Shown here: positions 7,287 to 15,103 of the stretch, piece by piece
Layout: each line of letters starts with the position of its first letter
Position numbering within the stretch: the first letter of the stretch is position 1
NCBI GenBank assembly: GCA_034659855.1
Contig: JAYEIA010000310.1
Span: 1 to 22,603 of the forward strand
Direction of reading: 5' to 3'
DNA from: JAYEIA01 sp034659855
GTDB taxonomy: Bacteria; Bacteroidota; Bacteroidia; Bacteroidales; JAADGE01
Length of the DNA: 22,603 bases
The notes under the pieces: generated by a model
Seen by the model: only the letters and a program-made list of their open reading frames with translations
What the model was told of the DNA's origin: nothing
Databases searched by the model: none
Made by a program: the position numbers and the translations under genes

Positions 7287-7790
7287 TTACTCAAATTCAA
7301 TCATCTCTTTATTTTTCTCTACGGAATCGCCTGCTTTAATATTTATTTGCTTAATAATTCCGCTTTGGGGACTTTTAATGCTGTTTTCCATTTTCATGGC
7401 TTCTAAAATCAGTAAATCCTCCCCCTCTTCGACAGTATCTCCTTCTTTTGCCATAATTTCCAAGACTAAACCCGGCATAGGCGATTTAAGATATTTCTCT
7501 TGAGTTATTTCATTGGAGGAAATTCCCATTTTCTTTAAAAGTATATCCAGTTCATTCTCAAGTTTTACTTCATAAATATCCCCGTCAATATCAAGCGTTA
7601 CTTTTTTTTCCTTAACATTTTTGTCAATTACAGTTACGCAATAAGAAGCAAAATCTTTGATTGCACATATTAAGTCGCCGCTTTCTCTGTTAATTTTCAG
7701 ACTAAACTTTTGCTCATTCAAAGTTCCTCCGGAAAAATCAGAGTTTACTGCAAGCCGGTACTCTTTGTCTTTAATATACGCTTTTAACAT
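7287..7790 (-). CDS. Biotin carboxyl carrier protein (biotinyl domain of an acyl-CoA carboxylase)
   Basis: A 167-residue protein whose C-terminal part (about 100-167) is a biotinyl domain with the EAMKMEN motif; Lys133 is the biotinylation site. The start of the domain (SPMPGLVLEI) and its second half (GIIKQINIKAGDSVEK) are typical. The N-terminal 90 residues resemble the linker/BT-like segment found in carrier subunits of propionyl-CoA or related carboxylases. The carboxylase and carboxyltransferase subunits are not in the window; the gene lies instead between a Crp/Fnr regulator (11 bp upstream) and a sensor-phosphatase (4 bp downstream). It could serve a carboxylase encoded elsewhere. A lipoyl role is less likely given the AMKM motif. 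Confidence 0.88.
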   Translation of the reverse strand: MLKAYIKDKEYRLAVNSDFSGGTLNEQKFSLKINRESGDLICAIKDFASYCVTVIDKNVKEKKVTLDIDGDIYEVKLENELDILLKKMGISSNEITQEKYLKSPMPGLVLEIMAKEGDTVEEGEDLLILEAMKMENSIKSPQSGIIKQINIKAGDSVEKNKEMIEFE

Positions 7791-7801
7791 GTTGAAAAAG
7801 T

Positions 7802-8503
7802 TTATATTATGTCACTAATTTTTTTTAATCTGTCAAAATTTAATATTTTGATGTTTCGTCGATTCAATTCGATCGTTTTCTCTTTATTAAACTCCGACAA
7901 TAATCGTATGACAGACTCCGTAGCCGTACCAACCATTCCGGCAAGTTCTTCTCGAGTCAGGAATATTTGCAAAACACCATTATTGTCGGTTCCGAAATCT
8001 TTATGCAACAACAAAAGAACTTCAGCCAATCGCTCTCTGACATTCTTTTGAGCTATATCTAAAATGTACTGATTAGCATGCCCTAACTCTTTACAAGATA
8101 ACTGCATAATTTTCATGGAAAAATCAGCGTTTTCTGTTATCATTTTTATGAAATTTTTGGACGGAACCAAACACAATATAACATCCTCTATAGCCTGAGT
8201 TGTTGTACAAGCGGGTTCGTCACTCAAAACGGAACGAAATCCGAACAAATCTCCTTTTCTTGAAAAGCTTAGAATTTGCTCTTTTCCGTCAACTCCGGCT
8301 TTATAGTGCTTAACAATGCCGCTACTCATACAAAAGACTCCGCCCGGACGATTACCTTCTCGAAAAATAATATCGCCTTTTTTATAGGATTGACAGATTT
8401 TTACATACGACATTACATCTAACTGATCTTGAGTTAATGTACGGAAGTGTTTATTTTGTGTAAAGCAAAATTCACACCGCATCTCCTCTTTTTGAGAATT
8501 CAT
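7802..8503 (-). CDS. Crp/Fnr-family transcriptional regulator
   Basis: A 233-residue regulator with a cyclic-nucleotide-binding-like beta-barrel (about 40-125, KKGDIIFREG... KGDLFGF), a dimerisation helix, and a winged HTH (about 165-225; LTREELAGMVGTATESVIRLL). The recognition helix resembles FNR (E-x-x-x-R spacing kept, Ser of the E-SR motif replaced by Ile). Cys10 and Cys13 form a CxxC at the N-terminus, and further cysteines occur at about 37, 58, 99, 111 and 136. This recalls FNR-type iron-sulfur or redox sensing but does not match the four-cysteine FNR pattern. The ATG at 8482 is an alternative start with a better AGGAG. It is the first gene of the operon with the carrier protein and sensor, divergent from the OsmC-family gene. 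Confidence 0.9.
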   Translation of the reverse strand: MNSQKEEMRCEFCFTQNKHFRTLTQDQLDVMSYVKICQSYKKGDIIFREGNRPGGVFCMSSGIVKHYKAGVDGKEQILSFSRKGDLFGFRSVLSDEPACTTTQAIEDVILCLVPSKNFIKMITENADFSMKIMQLSCKELGHANQYILDIAQKNVRERLAEVLLLLHKDFGTDNNGVLQIFLTREELAGMVGTATESVIRLLSEFNKEKTIELNRRNIKILNFDRLKKISDII

Positions 8504-8534
8504 GCCTCTATTTATTTAAAAAGTTACATATATT

Positions 8535-8564
8535 TTTGCAATATACAATATTAAGATAATTTTG
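8535..8564 (+). promoter_or_regulatory. Predicted promoter of the OsmC-family gene
   Basis: TTTG (8535-8538), an 18-base spacer, then TAATTTTG (8557-8564) fit the Bacteroidota -33/-7 pattern, with the spacer slightly short. The predicted start near 8571 gives a leader of about 23 bases. The divergent 90-bp region also drives the Crp/Fnr gene, for which no clear element is visible. Confidence 0.5.
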
Positions 8565-8593
8565 CGGTCATTATTAATCATAAATCTTAAATA

Positions 8594-9025
8594 ATGGCTG
8601 AAAAAATAATTACAAAATGGAAAGAAGGCATGGCCTTTGAATGGACTGTAAATAATCACAAATTAACTATTGATGCCGAAGAAAGAGTCGGCGGAAAAGA
8701 TAAAGGGCCTCAACCAAAGCCGTTTATGCTTGCCTCTTTGGGCGGTTGTGCCGCAATGGATGTTATTTCAATATTAAAAAAAATGCGTGTTACTGAAAAT
8801 ATTGAAGACTTTCAAGTGAATGTCGAAGGACATATGACGGACGAACATCCTAAACATTACGATAAAATGCATACGACCTACACATTTAAAGCAAAAGAAG
8901 GTGAAGAATTGCCGATGAAGAAACTTGAGAAGGCAGTTTCTCTGTCAGAAGACAGATACTGTGGTGTTACTCACGTATATAAGCAAACTATGGAATTAAC
9001 TTCCGAAATAATTATTGCCGAGTAA
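8594..9025 (+). CDS. OsmC/Ohr-family protein
   Basis: A 143-residue OsmC-family protein. Family members are small dimeric cytoplasmic thiol peroxidases that reduce organic or lipid hydroperoxides. The two redox cysteines are in place: Cys52 (ASLGGCAAMDV) and Cys123 (EDRYCGVTHVY). The sequence is closer to the YhfA-like branch of uncharacterised OsmC proteins than to Ohr, so the substrate is open. It diverges from the Crp/Fnr gene, which may regulate it, and converges with the M14 peptidase gene 53 bp away; a weak 5-bp stem ACCGG/CCGGT (9045-9065) lies between. Confidence 0.9.
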   Translation: MAEKIITKWKEGMAFEWTVNNHKLTIDAEERVGGKDKGPQPKPFMLASLGGCAAMDVISILKKMRVTENIEDFQVNVEGHMTDEHPKHYDKMHTTYTFKAKEGEELPMKKLEKAVSLSEDRYCGVTHVYKQTMELTSEIIIAE

Positions 9026-9078
9026 AGTAGTCGAAATAACAAATACCGGCAGGGGCATATCCGGTGTCTCTGCTTTAT

Positions 9079-10218
9079 TTAATGAATCAAATGCCCAATT
9101 AACCGGTCAGCCTCTCCTCCAAGAGACAATTTTTTCGAATATTTTCTGCCGGCAACATCCACAACGGTATAACCGGAGTAATTGGACAAGTCGCCGATAG
9201 AATCTACTACAAATTTATCTGATTTTTTTAAGAATTGCCGGCGTATTCCGATGTCAACCAAACAGTTGGTGTGGTCATTTTCCAATGTTACATTCTTAAA
9301 GAGAATGTCGAAATAAAAGTCTTTGGATAAATAACTTAATTGCTCATAGGCTATGCTGTCATTCCCATAGTTTTGCTCTGCCAAGCCCAATAAGCCGTAT
9401 CCCATGAAGGCAAAATGAAGTTTTCTTACTTCTTGCTTTTCAGGATCTTCATTTGTCCAACCGGACTCAATCAAAACCGCACTCAAATCTCGTTTTTGTA
9501 CGTTATCTCCGAAGGCGGTATTCATGTATAGATCTGAATATTTGCCAACCTGCCCGGGTATTATTTCTTCAAGTATTTTTGTTACGGATGAAATCCATGA
9601 CATGCCCTCTCGCCGTCTTTGATTTATTTCTTGGGCTTGGTTATAAGCCGGAGACAAGAATGAAAATACCGCCGTTTTTTTCGTCTCTTTCACACCATAG
9701 TACGGCACTTGATCGTGCAAATTAAATACAAATTCCGGTTGAATGGCATCAACGGCATTCATCAAGATTTTAGCTTCGGGGGTTTGCATGGCCACCGCAT
9801 CCCTGTTTATATCTACACCGAAGGCATTTTCACGAGTAAAGCGTTCGGCACCGTCCGGATTCAAAAGGGGGATAAAATACAGCTTGCAAGCCGATAAAAT
9901 CTTGCCTATTTCCTTTTGAAAGGCTTGTTTTTGGGAAAGAAATTTGAAGATATCAAATATCACTTGGGTTCCGGTGGATTCATTGCCGTGCATTTGAGAC
10001 CACAGAAGAATTTTATAATCTCCGGTTCCGCAAGTTACCATATTTATACTCCGGTTCTCTACTGATACGCCTATCTCTGAAGTATGAAACACGGCATGTT
10101 CTTTCAGCGATTTTAAGCTTTTCAATACCTCGTTGTGTTTTATTCTTCGATCGGAAAAATTTTCATCTTTGTATGAACTATAGCTTCCAAGCAAATCGAA
10201 AAAAAATGTATTTGTCAT
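9079..10218 (-). CDS. M14-family zinc carboxypeptidase
   Basis: A 379-residue peptidase of family M14. Zinc ligands H77 and E80 (MHGNE) and H168 (FNLHDQ), substrate-binding motifs NPDG (120-123) and INRD (137-140), and the catalytic glutamate E251 (VLIESGWTNED) are all recognisable. There is no signal peptide, so it probably acts in the cytoplasm. The C-terminal 100 residues follow the catalytic domain and are of unknown function. Its ATG overlaps the sufS stop codon (ATGA), so it is translated with sufS as the last gene of the cluster. A role in iron-sulfur assembly is not established; it may simply share the transcript. Confidence 0.9.
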   Translation of the reverse strand: MTNTFFFDLLGSYSSYKDENFSDRRIKHNEVLKSLKSLKEHAVFHTSEIGVSVENRSINMVTCGTGDYKILLWSQMHGNESTGTQVIFDIFKFLSQKQAFQKEIGKILSACKLYFIPLLNPDGAERFTRENAFGVDINRDAVAMQTPEAKILMNAVDAIQPEFVFNLHDQVPYYGVKETKKTAVFSFLSPAYNQAQEINQRRREGMSWISSVTKILEEIIPGQVGKYSDLYMNTAFGDNVQKRDLSAVLIESGWTNEDPEKQEVRKLHFAFMGYGLLGLAEQNYGNDSIAYEQLSYLSKDFYFDILFKNVTLENDHTNCLVDIGIRRQFLKKSDKFVVDSIGDLSNYSGYTVVDVAGRKYSKKLSLGGEADRLIGHLIH

Positions 10219-11435
10219 GAGAACATCTGTTTAACTTTTAATAAGCCGTCATAGAGGCGATCTATATCCTCCTTTGTATTATAAACGGCAAAGCTGGCTC
10301 TTATGGTTCCGTCAATTCCGAAACGTTGCATCCCCGGTTCGGCACAATGCGTTCCGGTTCTCAGGGCAATGCCCATTTTATCCAAAACCATTCCGGCATC
10401 CAAAGGGTGTATCCCCTTAATGAGAAACGACAAGGAGGCTGTTTTTTTAGGGGCTGTTCCGTATATTTTTAATCCATCAATCTGTTTTAATTTTGATTCG
10501 GCATAAGCCATTAAATCATCTTCATGCTTTTTAATTTCCTGAATCCCGACAGATTGAATGTATTTTATGGCCGAAGCAATACTTACGGCACCCACATAAT
10601 TGGCCGTTCCGGCTTCAAATTTAAACGGTAAATCGGCATAAGTCGTTTTCTTGAAGCTCACCTGCTTTATCATGTCCCCTCCGCCTCGATAAGGGGGCAT
10701 TTCATCCAGCAATTCTTTTTTTGCGTAAAGCACCCCGATACCGGTTTCGGCATAAATTTTATGCCCCGAAAATGCGTAAAAATCAACATCTAATATACGG
10801 ACATCAACCGGGATATGTTGAATACCTTGTGCTCCGTCGACCAGTACTTTTGCTCCGGCCAAACGGGAAGCTTCAATTATTTTTTTCAAAGGAAATATGG
10901 TTCCGAAAGCATTCGAAACGTGAGAAACAGCAACCAATTTGGGGTGCTGTGACAATAACTCCTTGAATCCCGGCCAATCCAATTCGCCGGAATCAAGTAC
11001 CGGTATCACTTTAAGGATTGCATTTTTTCTTTGGCACAGCATTTGCCACGGTACAATATTTGAATGATGTTCGGTCTCTGCAACTAAAATAGTATCTCCT
11101 TGATGAACAAATTTCTCTCCAAAAGAAAAGGCGACTAAATTAATGGCATCCGTTGTTCCTGAAGTGAATATTATTTCTTCATTTTTTTCGGCATTAATAT
11201 AGGTCTTTATTGTTTCTCGTGCAGCTTCATATTTTTGGGTGGACAAATTGCTCAGGTGATGTACTCCTCGATGTATATTGGAATTATACAAACGGTAAAA
11301 TTCTTCCACGTCCTTAATAACCTGAAGCGGTTTTTGTGTCGTTGCACCATTATCAAGGTAAACCAAGGGTTTGTTGTTTACTTCCTGAGCCAAAATCGGA
11401 AAATCTTTACGTATTTGTTCAATATCAATAGCCAT
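10215..11435 (-). CDS. sufS: Cysteine desulfurase SufS
   Basis: A 406-residue PLP-dependent group II cysteine desulfurase that removes sulfur from L-cysteine for SUF iron-sulfur assembly. Lys226 (FSGHKIYAE) is the PLP lysine; His124 and nearby residues (TEHHSN) fit the cofactor pocket; Cys364 (RTGTHCAEP) carries the persulfide, in the short-loop context of the SufS class rather than the longer loop of IscS. Length is normal. SufS enzymes normally need SufE or SufU as sulfur acceptor; neither is in this window. Co-transcribed with the hydrolase gene upstream (29 bp gap) and with the overlapping M14 gene downstream. Confidence 0.95.
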   Translation of the reverse strand: MAIDIEQIRKDFPILAQEVNNKPLVYLDNGATTQKPLQVIKDVEEFYRLYNSNIHRGVHHLSNLSTQKYEAARETIKTYINAEKNEEIIFTSGTTDAINLVAFSFGEKFVHQGDTILVAETEHHSNIVPWQMLCQRKNAILKVIPVLDSGELDWPGFKELLSQHPKLVAVSHVSNAFGTIFPLKKIIEASRLAGAKVLVDGAQGIQHIPVDVRILDVDFYAFSGHKIYAETGIGVLYAKKELLDEMPPYRGGGDMIKQVSFKKTTYADLPFKFEAGTANYVGAVSIASAIKYIQSVGIQEIKKHEDDLMAYAESKLKQIDGLKIYGTAPKKTASLSFLIKGIHPLDAGMVLDKMGIALRTGTHCAEPGMQRFGIDGTIRASFAVYNTKEDIDRLYDGLLKVKQMFS

Positions 11436-11464
11436 ATCGGTTGTTTCTGTATTTTATTTCTCTG

Positions 11465-11974
11465 TTACGGATTCTGTTTTTTTGCTGTTAAAGATTCTAC
11501 AGCCCAGCGACTCATCTCTTCAAAAGTTCTTAAATCTATTTGATGAGCCAGCCAATGACAAGTTATTAGTCGAATATTCTTCTTTAATTTATTCTTTCGA
11601 ATGAAATCTTTGGTTTGCTTGGGGTTTATGGTTTGATCATTTTCGCCCAACACAAAAAATTGTTCTTCATTTATCTTTTCAGGAATTGCGGGGGTTTCCA
11701 TATCAAGACTTAAGCTATGCAATGCCGGATTGAATAACAAAGCCGGAATTTGAAACCGAGCAGATAGATAAAAACCCAACCGGCCGCCTAATGAACTCCC
11801 TACAATGAACTCTATATCGGAATTTTGCATATATTGCTCAAGCACGGCGTATGCATCCGGATTTTTGCGATAATCAATGTGCAACGCTTCAACCTCAAGG
11901 CCCAGCGATTCTAATATTTTTATTTTATCGGGTCTCGGACTGCTGTCCAACCCGTGAATATATATGGTCTTCAT
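11465..11974 (-). CDS. YqiA/UPF0227-like alpha/beta-hydrolase
   Basis: A 169-residue small alpha/beta-hydrolase resembling the YqiA esterase family. Visible features are IYIHGLDSSP near the N-terminus, the nucleophile elbow GSSLGG (Ser61 by this start), an aspartate in GENDQ (113), and a late histidine (144, HQIDL). I use the ATG at 11974, preceded by AAAAAAGG, rather than a TTG four codons upstream. It sits between sufD and sufS with 30-bp gaps, so it is surely in the same transcript; a thioesterase or esterase activity is plausible, the substrate unknown. Confidence 0.82.
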   Translation of the reverse strand: MKTIYIHGLDSSPRPDKIKILESLGLEVEALHIDYRKNPDAYAVLEQYMQNSDIEFIVGSSLGGRLGFYLSARFQIPALLFNPALHSLSLDMETPAIPEKINEEQFFVLGENDQTINPKQTKDFIRKNKLKKNIRLITCHWLAHQIDLRTFEEMSRWAVESLTAKKQNP

Positions 11975-12006
11975 ACCTTTTTTCAAAATTCAGTGTATAA
12001 TTCAGA

Positions 12007-13365
12007 CTAATCGCGACAGCTCGGGCAAATTTTCACCTGACAAAGAGTTTCCATATCTTCGCCTCGCAGTCTCTGATTTACAAGGTAGTTTATATATTGT
12101 CTGTATGGTTCTACCGTTACTTTCGCTAACACCTCTGATATAAATGCCACAAGAAGTAATCGTTGAGCATTGCGTTTAGAAATACCGCGCGACCGAAGGT
12201 AAAACATGGACTCTTTATCTATTTGCCCCACTGTATAACCGTGAGCACAGGCGACATCGTCGGCATATATTTCTAATTGCGGACGACTGTAGGCTCGGGC
12301 GTCATCGCTCACTAATATATTTCTGTTCGATTGCTCGGCATCGGTATGTTGTGCATCTTGGGCGACATAGATTTTTCCGGTAAATATTGCCCGGGAATAA
12401 TCGTCGATGATTCCGCGATACATCTGAGAACTTTTACCGTTGGGTTTATTATGATTGAATAATACCGAATTATCCATAACTTCTCTGTGGTCGGGCATGT
12501 ATATACCGTCGGCTTCGGCGTAGCAATCTTCTGCCGTAAGATCGACTTGTATTTCATTTTTAACTGTCAAACCGCACATTGTCGTTGTGTGGGCTTTGAA
12601 TGCCGATGATTTTTCTTGTTTAACAATGGTTTTATTATACTGCCCGGCTCGGCTTCCTTCGCCCTGAAAAATATGATAATTCAATGCGGCATTCTCTTCC
12701 AGAATTACTTCCGTTAAAACATTGGTAAACGAATTATCGGCCTCAATGGTATGATAGGAATTGATGACATCTATAGATGTATTCTTTCCGAGAACGATTA
12801 AATTGCCGGTTTGAATTGCGGGTTTACCGTTGGGAGCATCAATAAAATTCATGATATGAACCGGTCTTTCTACAGTTGTATCGTCGGGAACGTAAATCAA
12901 GAACCCGTCCTCTGCATAAGCTGAGTTTAAGGCATTAAACAGGTTTTCATTTTTGCTTGGTACCGTATTGAAATATTTTTTTACAACTTTCGGCATATCC
13001 ATCATAGCTCGTTTAACGGAACCAACGTAAATGTTTTCAGCCGATTTTATCATTGAACTTTTTTCATCAAAAAAGCCGTTATTGAATATTAACAAGTCCG
13101 AATCGATTCCGTACAATGAAAAATGCCGGATGTATTCGTCTTTTACCAACTTAAATTCCGCCTTGGTATATTTTCGGTCCAACAATTCGGTTAAATCTGT
13201 CTTTTCCCAACCGGATGTTTTCCTATTCGGAAGCCGGAGTTGTTCAACCGCTTTCAGTGCTGTCTCTTTAGCTTCCTTGTCGCCAAGTGATGTATTCGCT
13301 CCAAAAATGCTTTTTATGTATTTTTTATTAAAGGTATGTTCTTTTGTTGTCATAATATTATTCAT
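12007..13365 (-). CDS. sufD: Fe-S assembly scaffold subunit SufD
   Basis: A 452-residue SufD, partner of SufB and SufC in the scaffold that assembles iron-sulfur clusters. The C-terminal beta-helix region shows family features: CYAEADGIYMPDHREVMDN, SQMYRGIIDDYSRAIFTGKI, DAQHTDAEQSNRNILVS and CAHGYTVGQIDKESMFYLRSRGI. The N-terminal helical part (about 1-150) is variable as usual. The C-terminus ends in a small cysteine cluster (CQVKICPSC). The ATG at 13353 (MTTKEH) is an alternative start. Unlike most suf clusters, 261 bp separate it from sufC, and that gap contains a MITE-like element and a possible promoter. Confidence 0.94.
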   Translation of the reverse strand: MNNIMTTKEHTFNKKYIKSIFGANTSLGDKEAKETALKAVEQLRLPNRKTSGWEKTDLTELLDRKYTKAEFKLVKDEYIRHFSLYGIDSDLLIFNNGFFDEKSSMIKSAENIYVGSVKRAMMDMPKVVKKYFNTVPSKNENLFNALNSAYAEDGFLIYVPDDTTVERPVHIMNFIDAPNGKPAIQTGNLIVLGKNTSIDVINSYHTIEADNSFTNVLTEVILEENAALNYHIFQGEGSRAGQYNKTIVKQEKSSAFKAHTTTMCGLTVKNEIQVDLTAEDCYAEADGIYMPDHREVMDNSVLFNHNKPNGKSSQMYRGIIDDYSRAIFTGKIYVAQDAQHTDAEQSNRNILVSDDARAYSRPQLEIYADDVACAHGYTVGQIDKESMFYLRSRGISKRNAQRLLLVAFISEVLAKVTVEPYRQYINYLVNQRLRGEDMETLCQVKICPSCRD

Positions 13366-13412
13366 TCAATGTTAATCGCAAGGACCAACCCTCTGACTCA
13401 AAATTGTTTATA

Positions 13413-13425
13413 AGCCCTAAGGGCT
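13413..13425. other. Hairpin in the sufD leader
   Basis: AGCCC-taa-GGGCT, a perfect short stem-loop about 50 bp upstream of sufD. It has the same 5-bp stem and 3-base loop geometry as hairpins at 1972-2168. No T-run follows in the sufD direction, so a terminator role is weak; a repeat remnant or leader structure is possible. Confidence 0.4.
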
Positions 13426-13491
13426 ATTTTATGTTGCTTTTGCACCAGTGTAATGTTAATATAATCAGCCATTTACAATTAAATAAATATA

Positions 13492-13523
13492 CAAATAATT
13501 TTTCATGGGTGCTTATTTACAAA
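13492..13523 (-). promoter_or_regulatory. Possible sufD promoter at the edge of the MITE-like element
   Basis: On the minus strand TTTG (13520-13523) is followed by 20 bases and ATTATTTG (13492-13499), a near match to TAnnTTTG with two mismatches. The -33 element lies just outside the inverted repeat of the inserted element. The predicted start near 13485 would give a leader of about 120 bases. Confidence 0.35.
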
Positions 13524-13524
13524 G

Positions 13525-13619
13525 TTGAGTTCAGTTTAAAAAGTTATAAAGTTAAAGTGCTAAAAATAAAAGTTTTAAGTTAAATGTAAAATATAACATA
13601 TTTTTTAGACCGGACACAA
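13525..13619. mobile_element. MITE-like element, copy 2 (about 95 bp)
   Basis: Inverted relative to copy 1 at 2183-2317. One end (TTGAGTTCAGTTTAAA) matches the terminal repeat precisely; the other (TTGTGTCCGGTCT on the minus strand) has decayed. The internal match is high, but this copy lacks about 40 bases between ATTTTA repeats and has a few extra bases near the other end. It occupies most of the gap between sufC and sufD. No coding capacity. Confidence 0.65.
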
Positions 13620-13626
13620 AGTTTAA

Positions 13627-14397
13627 TTAAAGCTGAAATTGAGCCTTTCTACTTACCTCTTCTTTAATCCAATCGTAGCCTTTTCCTTCCAATTCCAAAG
13701 CCAGTTCTTTGGTTCCGGAACGCACGATTTGCCCATTGTATAGCACATGTACAAAATCAGGAACAATAAAATCCAACAATCGCTGATAGTGTGTAATTAC
13801 AATGGAGGCATTGTCTTTTGTTCTTAGTTTGTTAACACCGTTGGCTACAACTTTCAGGGCATCAATATCCAAGCCGGAGTCTGTTTCGTCCAAAATGGAT
13901 AAAACCGGCTCTAACATGGCCATTTGAAAAACTTCATTTTTCTTTTTTTCTCCGCCTGAAAACCCTTCGTTTACTGCTCTTCCTTGGAGTTTGGCTTCCA
14001 GTTGTACCAAATTTTTCTTCTCTCTCATCATTTTAAGAAAATCGGAAGGAGACAAGGGAAATAACCCGCGGTGTTTTCTGTGCTCATCAACGGCTGCTCT
14101 CATAAAATTTGTAAGGCTCACACCTCCAATTTCTACAGGATACTGAAAAGCCAAAAACACTCCTTCTCGAGATCGCTCTTCGGGAGCCATTTCAAGTAAA
14201 TCTTTGCCTTGATAATTAACACTCCCGGCGGTAACTTTAAAAATATCTCTGCCGGCTAGTACCGAGGCCAGTGTACTTTTACCGGATCCGTTCGGTCCCA
14301 TAATCGCATGCACCTCTCCGGCTTTCACTTCTAAATTCAATCCGGTTAATATTTTTTTTCCGTCAATTTCTGCTTGAAGGTTTTTTATTGATAACAT
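13627..14397 (-). CDS. sufC: SUF system ATPase SufC
   Basis: A 256-residue ABC-type ATPase that drives conformational changes in the SufBCD scaffold; cytoplasmic, not a transporter. Walker A GPNGSGKST (34-42), Q-loop Gln85 (FQYP), ABC signature FSGGE (145-149) followed by the SufC-typical KKKNE, Walker B with D169/E170 (ILDETD) and switch His202 are all present. It is 13 bp downstream of the beta-barrel gene. The next gene, sufD, is separated by a long gap with a repeat element. Confidence 0.97.
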   Translation of the reverse strand: MLSIKNLQAEIDGKKILTGLNLEVKAGEVHAIMGPNGSGKSTLASVLAGRDIFKVTAGSVNYQGKDLLEMAPEERSREGVFLAFQYPVEIGGVSLTNFMRAAVDEHRKHRGLFPLSPSDFLKMMREKKNLVQLEAKLQGRAVNEGFSGGEKKKNEVFQMAMLEPVLSILDETDSGLDIDALKVVANGVNKLRTKDNASIVITHYQRLLDFIVPDFVHVLYNGQIVRSGTKELALELEGKGYDWIKEEVSRKAQFQL

Positions 14398-14410
14398 AGT
14401 TCTTATTTTT

Positions 14411-15079
14411 TTATAATTTCATTAAGTAAAGGATATTCAACATAACTACCTGATTTTGATTCAATAAAGCGTTATTGATTCTGTCTTTTTTATAAATATT
14501 AATCAGGCCGTGACCATACAAAAGAGAAATACCAACCACCCCTTTCTTCATATAAAAAGAGTAGCCTGCACCAACTTTAAGCCCAAAATCAAAATTATTG
14601 TCCGGATACAGTTCTCTGGACAATTCGCCTTGCTCAACGGCTTTTATCTCAGAAGAAAAAGCTTTATAGCCATAGGGTCCGAAATTAATTGTGGCTTTGC
14701 TTTTACCCTTTCCGAAGGCTAAGTGTGTCAAAGCCGAAAATTCAATTCCCCTTGACTTCAGAGAGAAATATTCATTAGTTGGCATTCCGGCTGTATCCGT
14801 ATCAAAATACGATTTTGAATAAAAATTTAATCCCCCCTTTTCGGTATAATTTACTTCCAGTTGAAGAGCAGCTATTCTTGATTCAAATGTTCTGAAAACA
14901 ATTCCGGCTTCAATATTTTCAAGATAATAAAATGAATAATCGGTATTAACATCAATATTGAATACAGAAACACCGCCTCCGGCTTTTACACCGAGATAGT
15001 TATCCGGAACCAACAACTTTTGAGCGCTTGCCGACTGGAAAACGGTTAATACGAAAAGTAAAACTTGTATATTTTTCAT
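14411..15079 (-). CDS. Outer-membrane beta-barrel protein (PorT-like family)
   Basis: A 222-residue secreted protein with a signal peptide (residues 1-20, cut after QSASA before QK) and alternating hydrophobic strands ending in an aromatic/leucine-rich terminal strand (VVMLNILYLMKL), as in small outer-membrane beta-barrels of the PorT/OMP_b-brl type. I start at the ATG at 15079; a TTG precedes it. It lies between sufB (24 bp) and sufC (13 bp), so it is very probably co-transcribed with them, although it cannot take part directly in cytoplasmic cluster assembly. Function unknown; it could support metal uptake or be a passenger gene. Confidence 0.78.
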   Translation of the reverse strand: MKNIQVLLFVLTVFQSASAQKLLVPDNYLGVKAGGGVSVFNIDVNTDYSFYYLENIEAGIVFRTFESRIAALQLEVNYTEKGGLNFYSKSYFDTDTAGMPTNEYFSLKSRGIEFSALTHLAFGKGKSKATINFGPYGYKAFSSEIKAVEQGELSRELYPDNNFDFGLKVGAGYSFYMKKGVVGISLLYGHGLINIYKKDRINNALLNQNQVVMLNILYLMKL

Positions 15080-15103
15080 CAATACAAAATTTCGATCTGT
15101 TTA

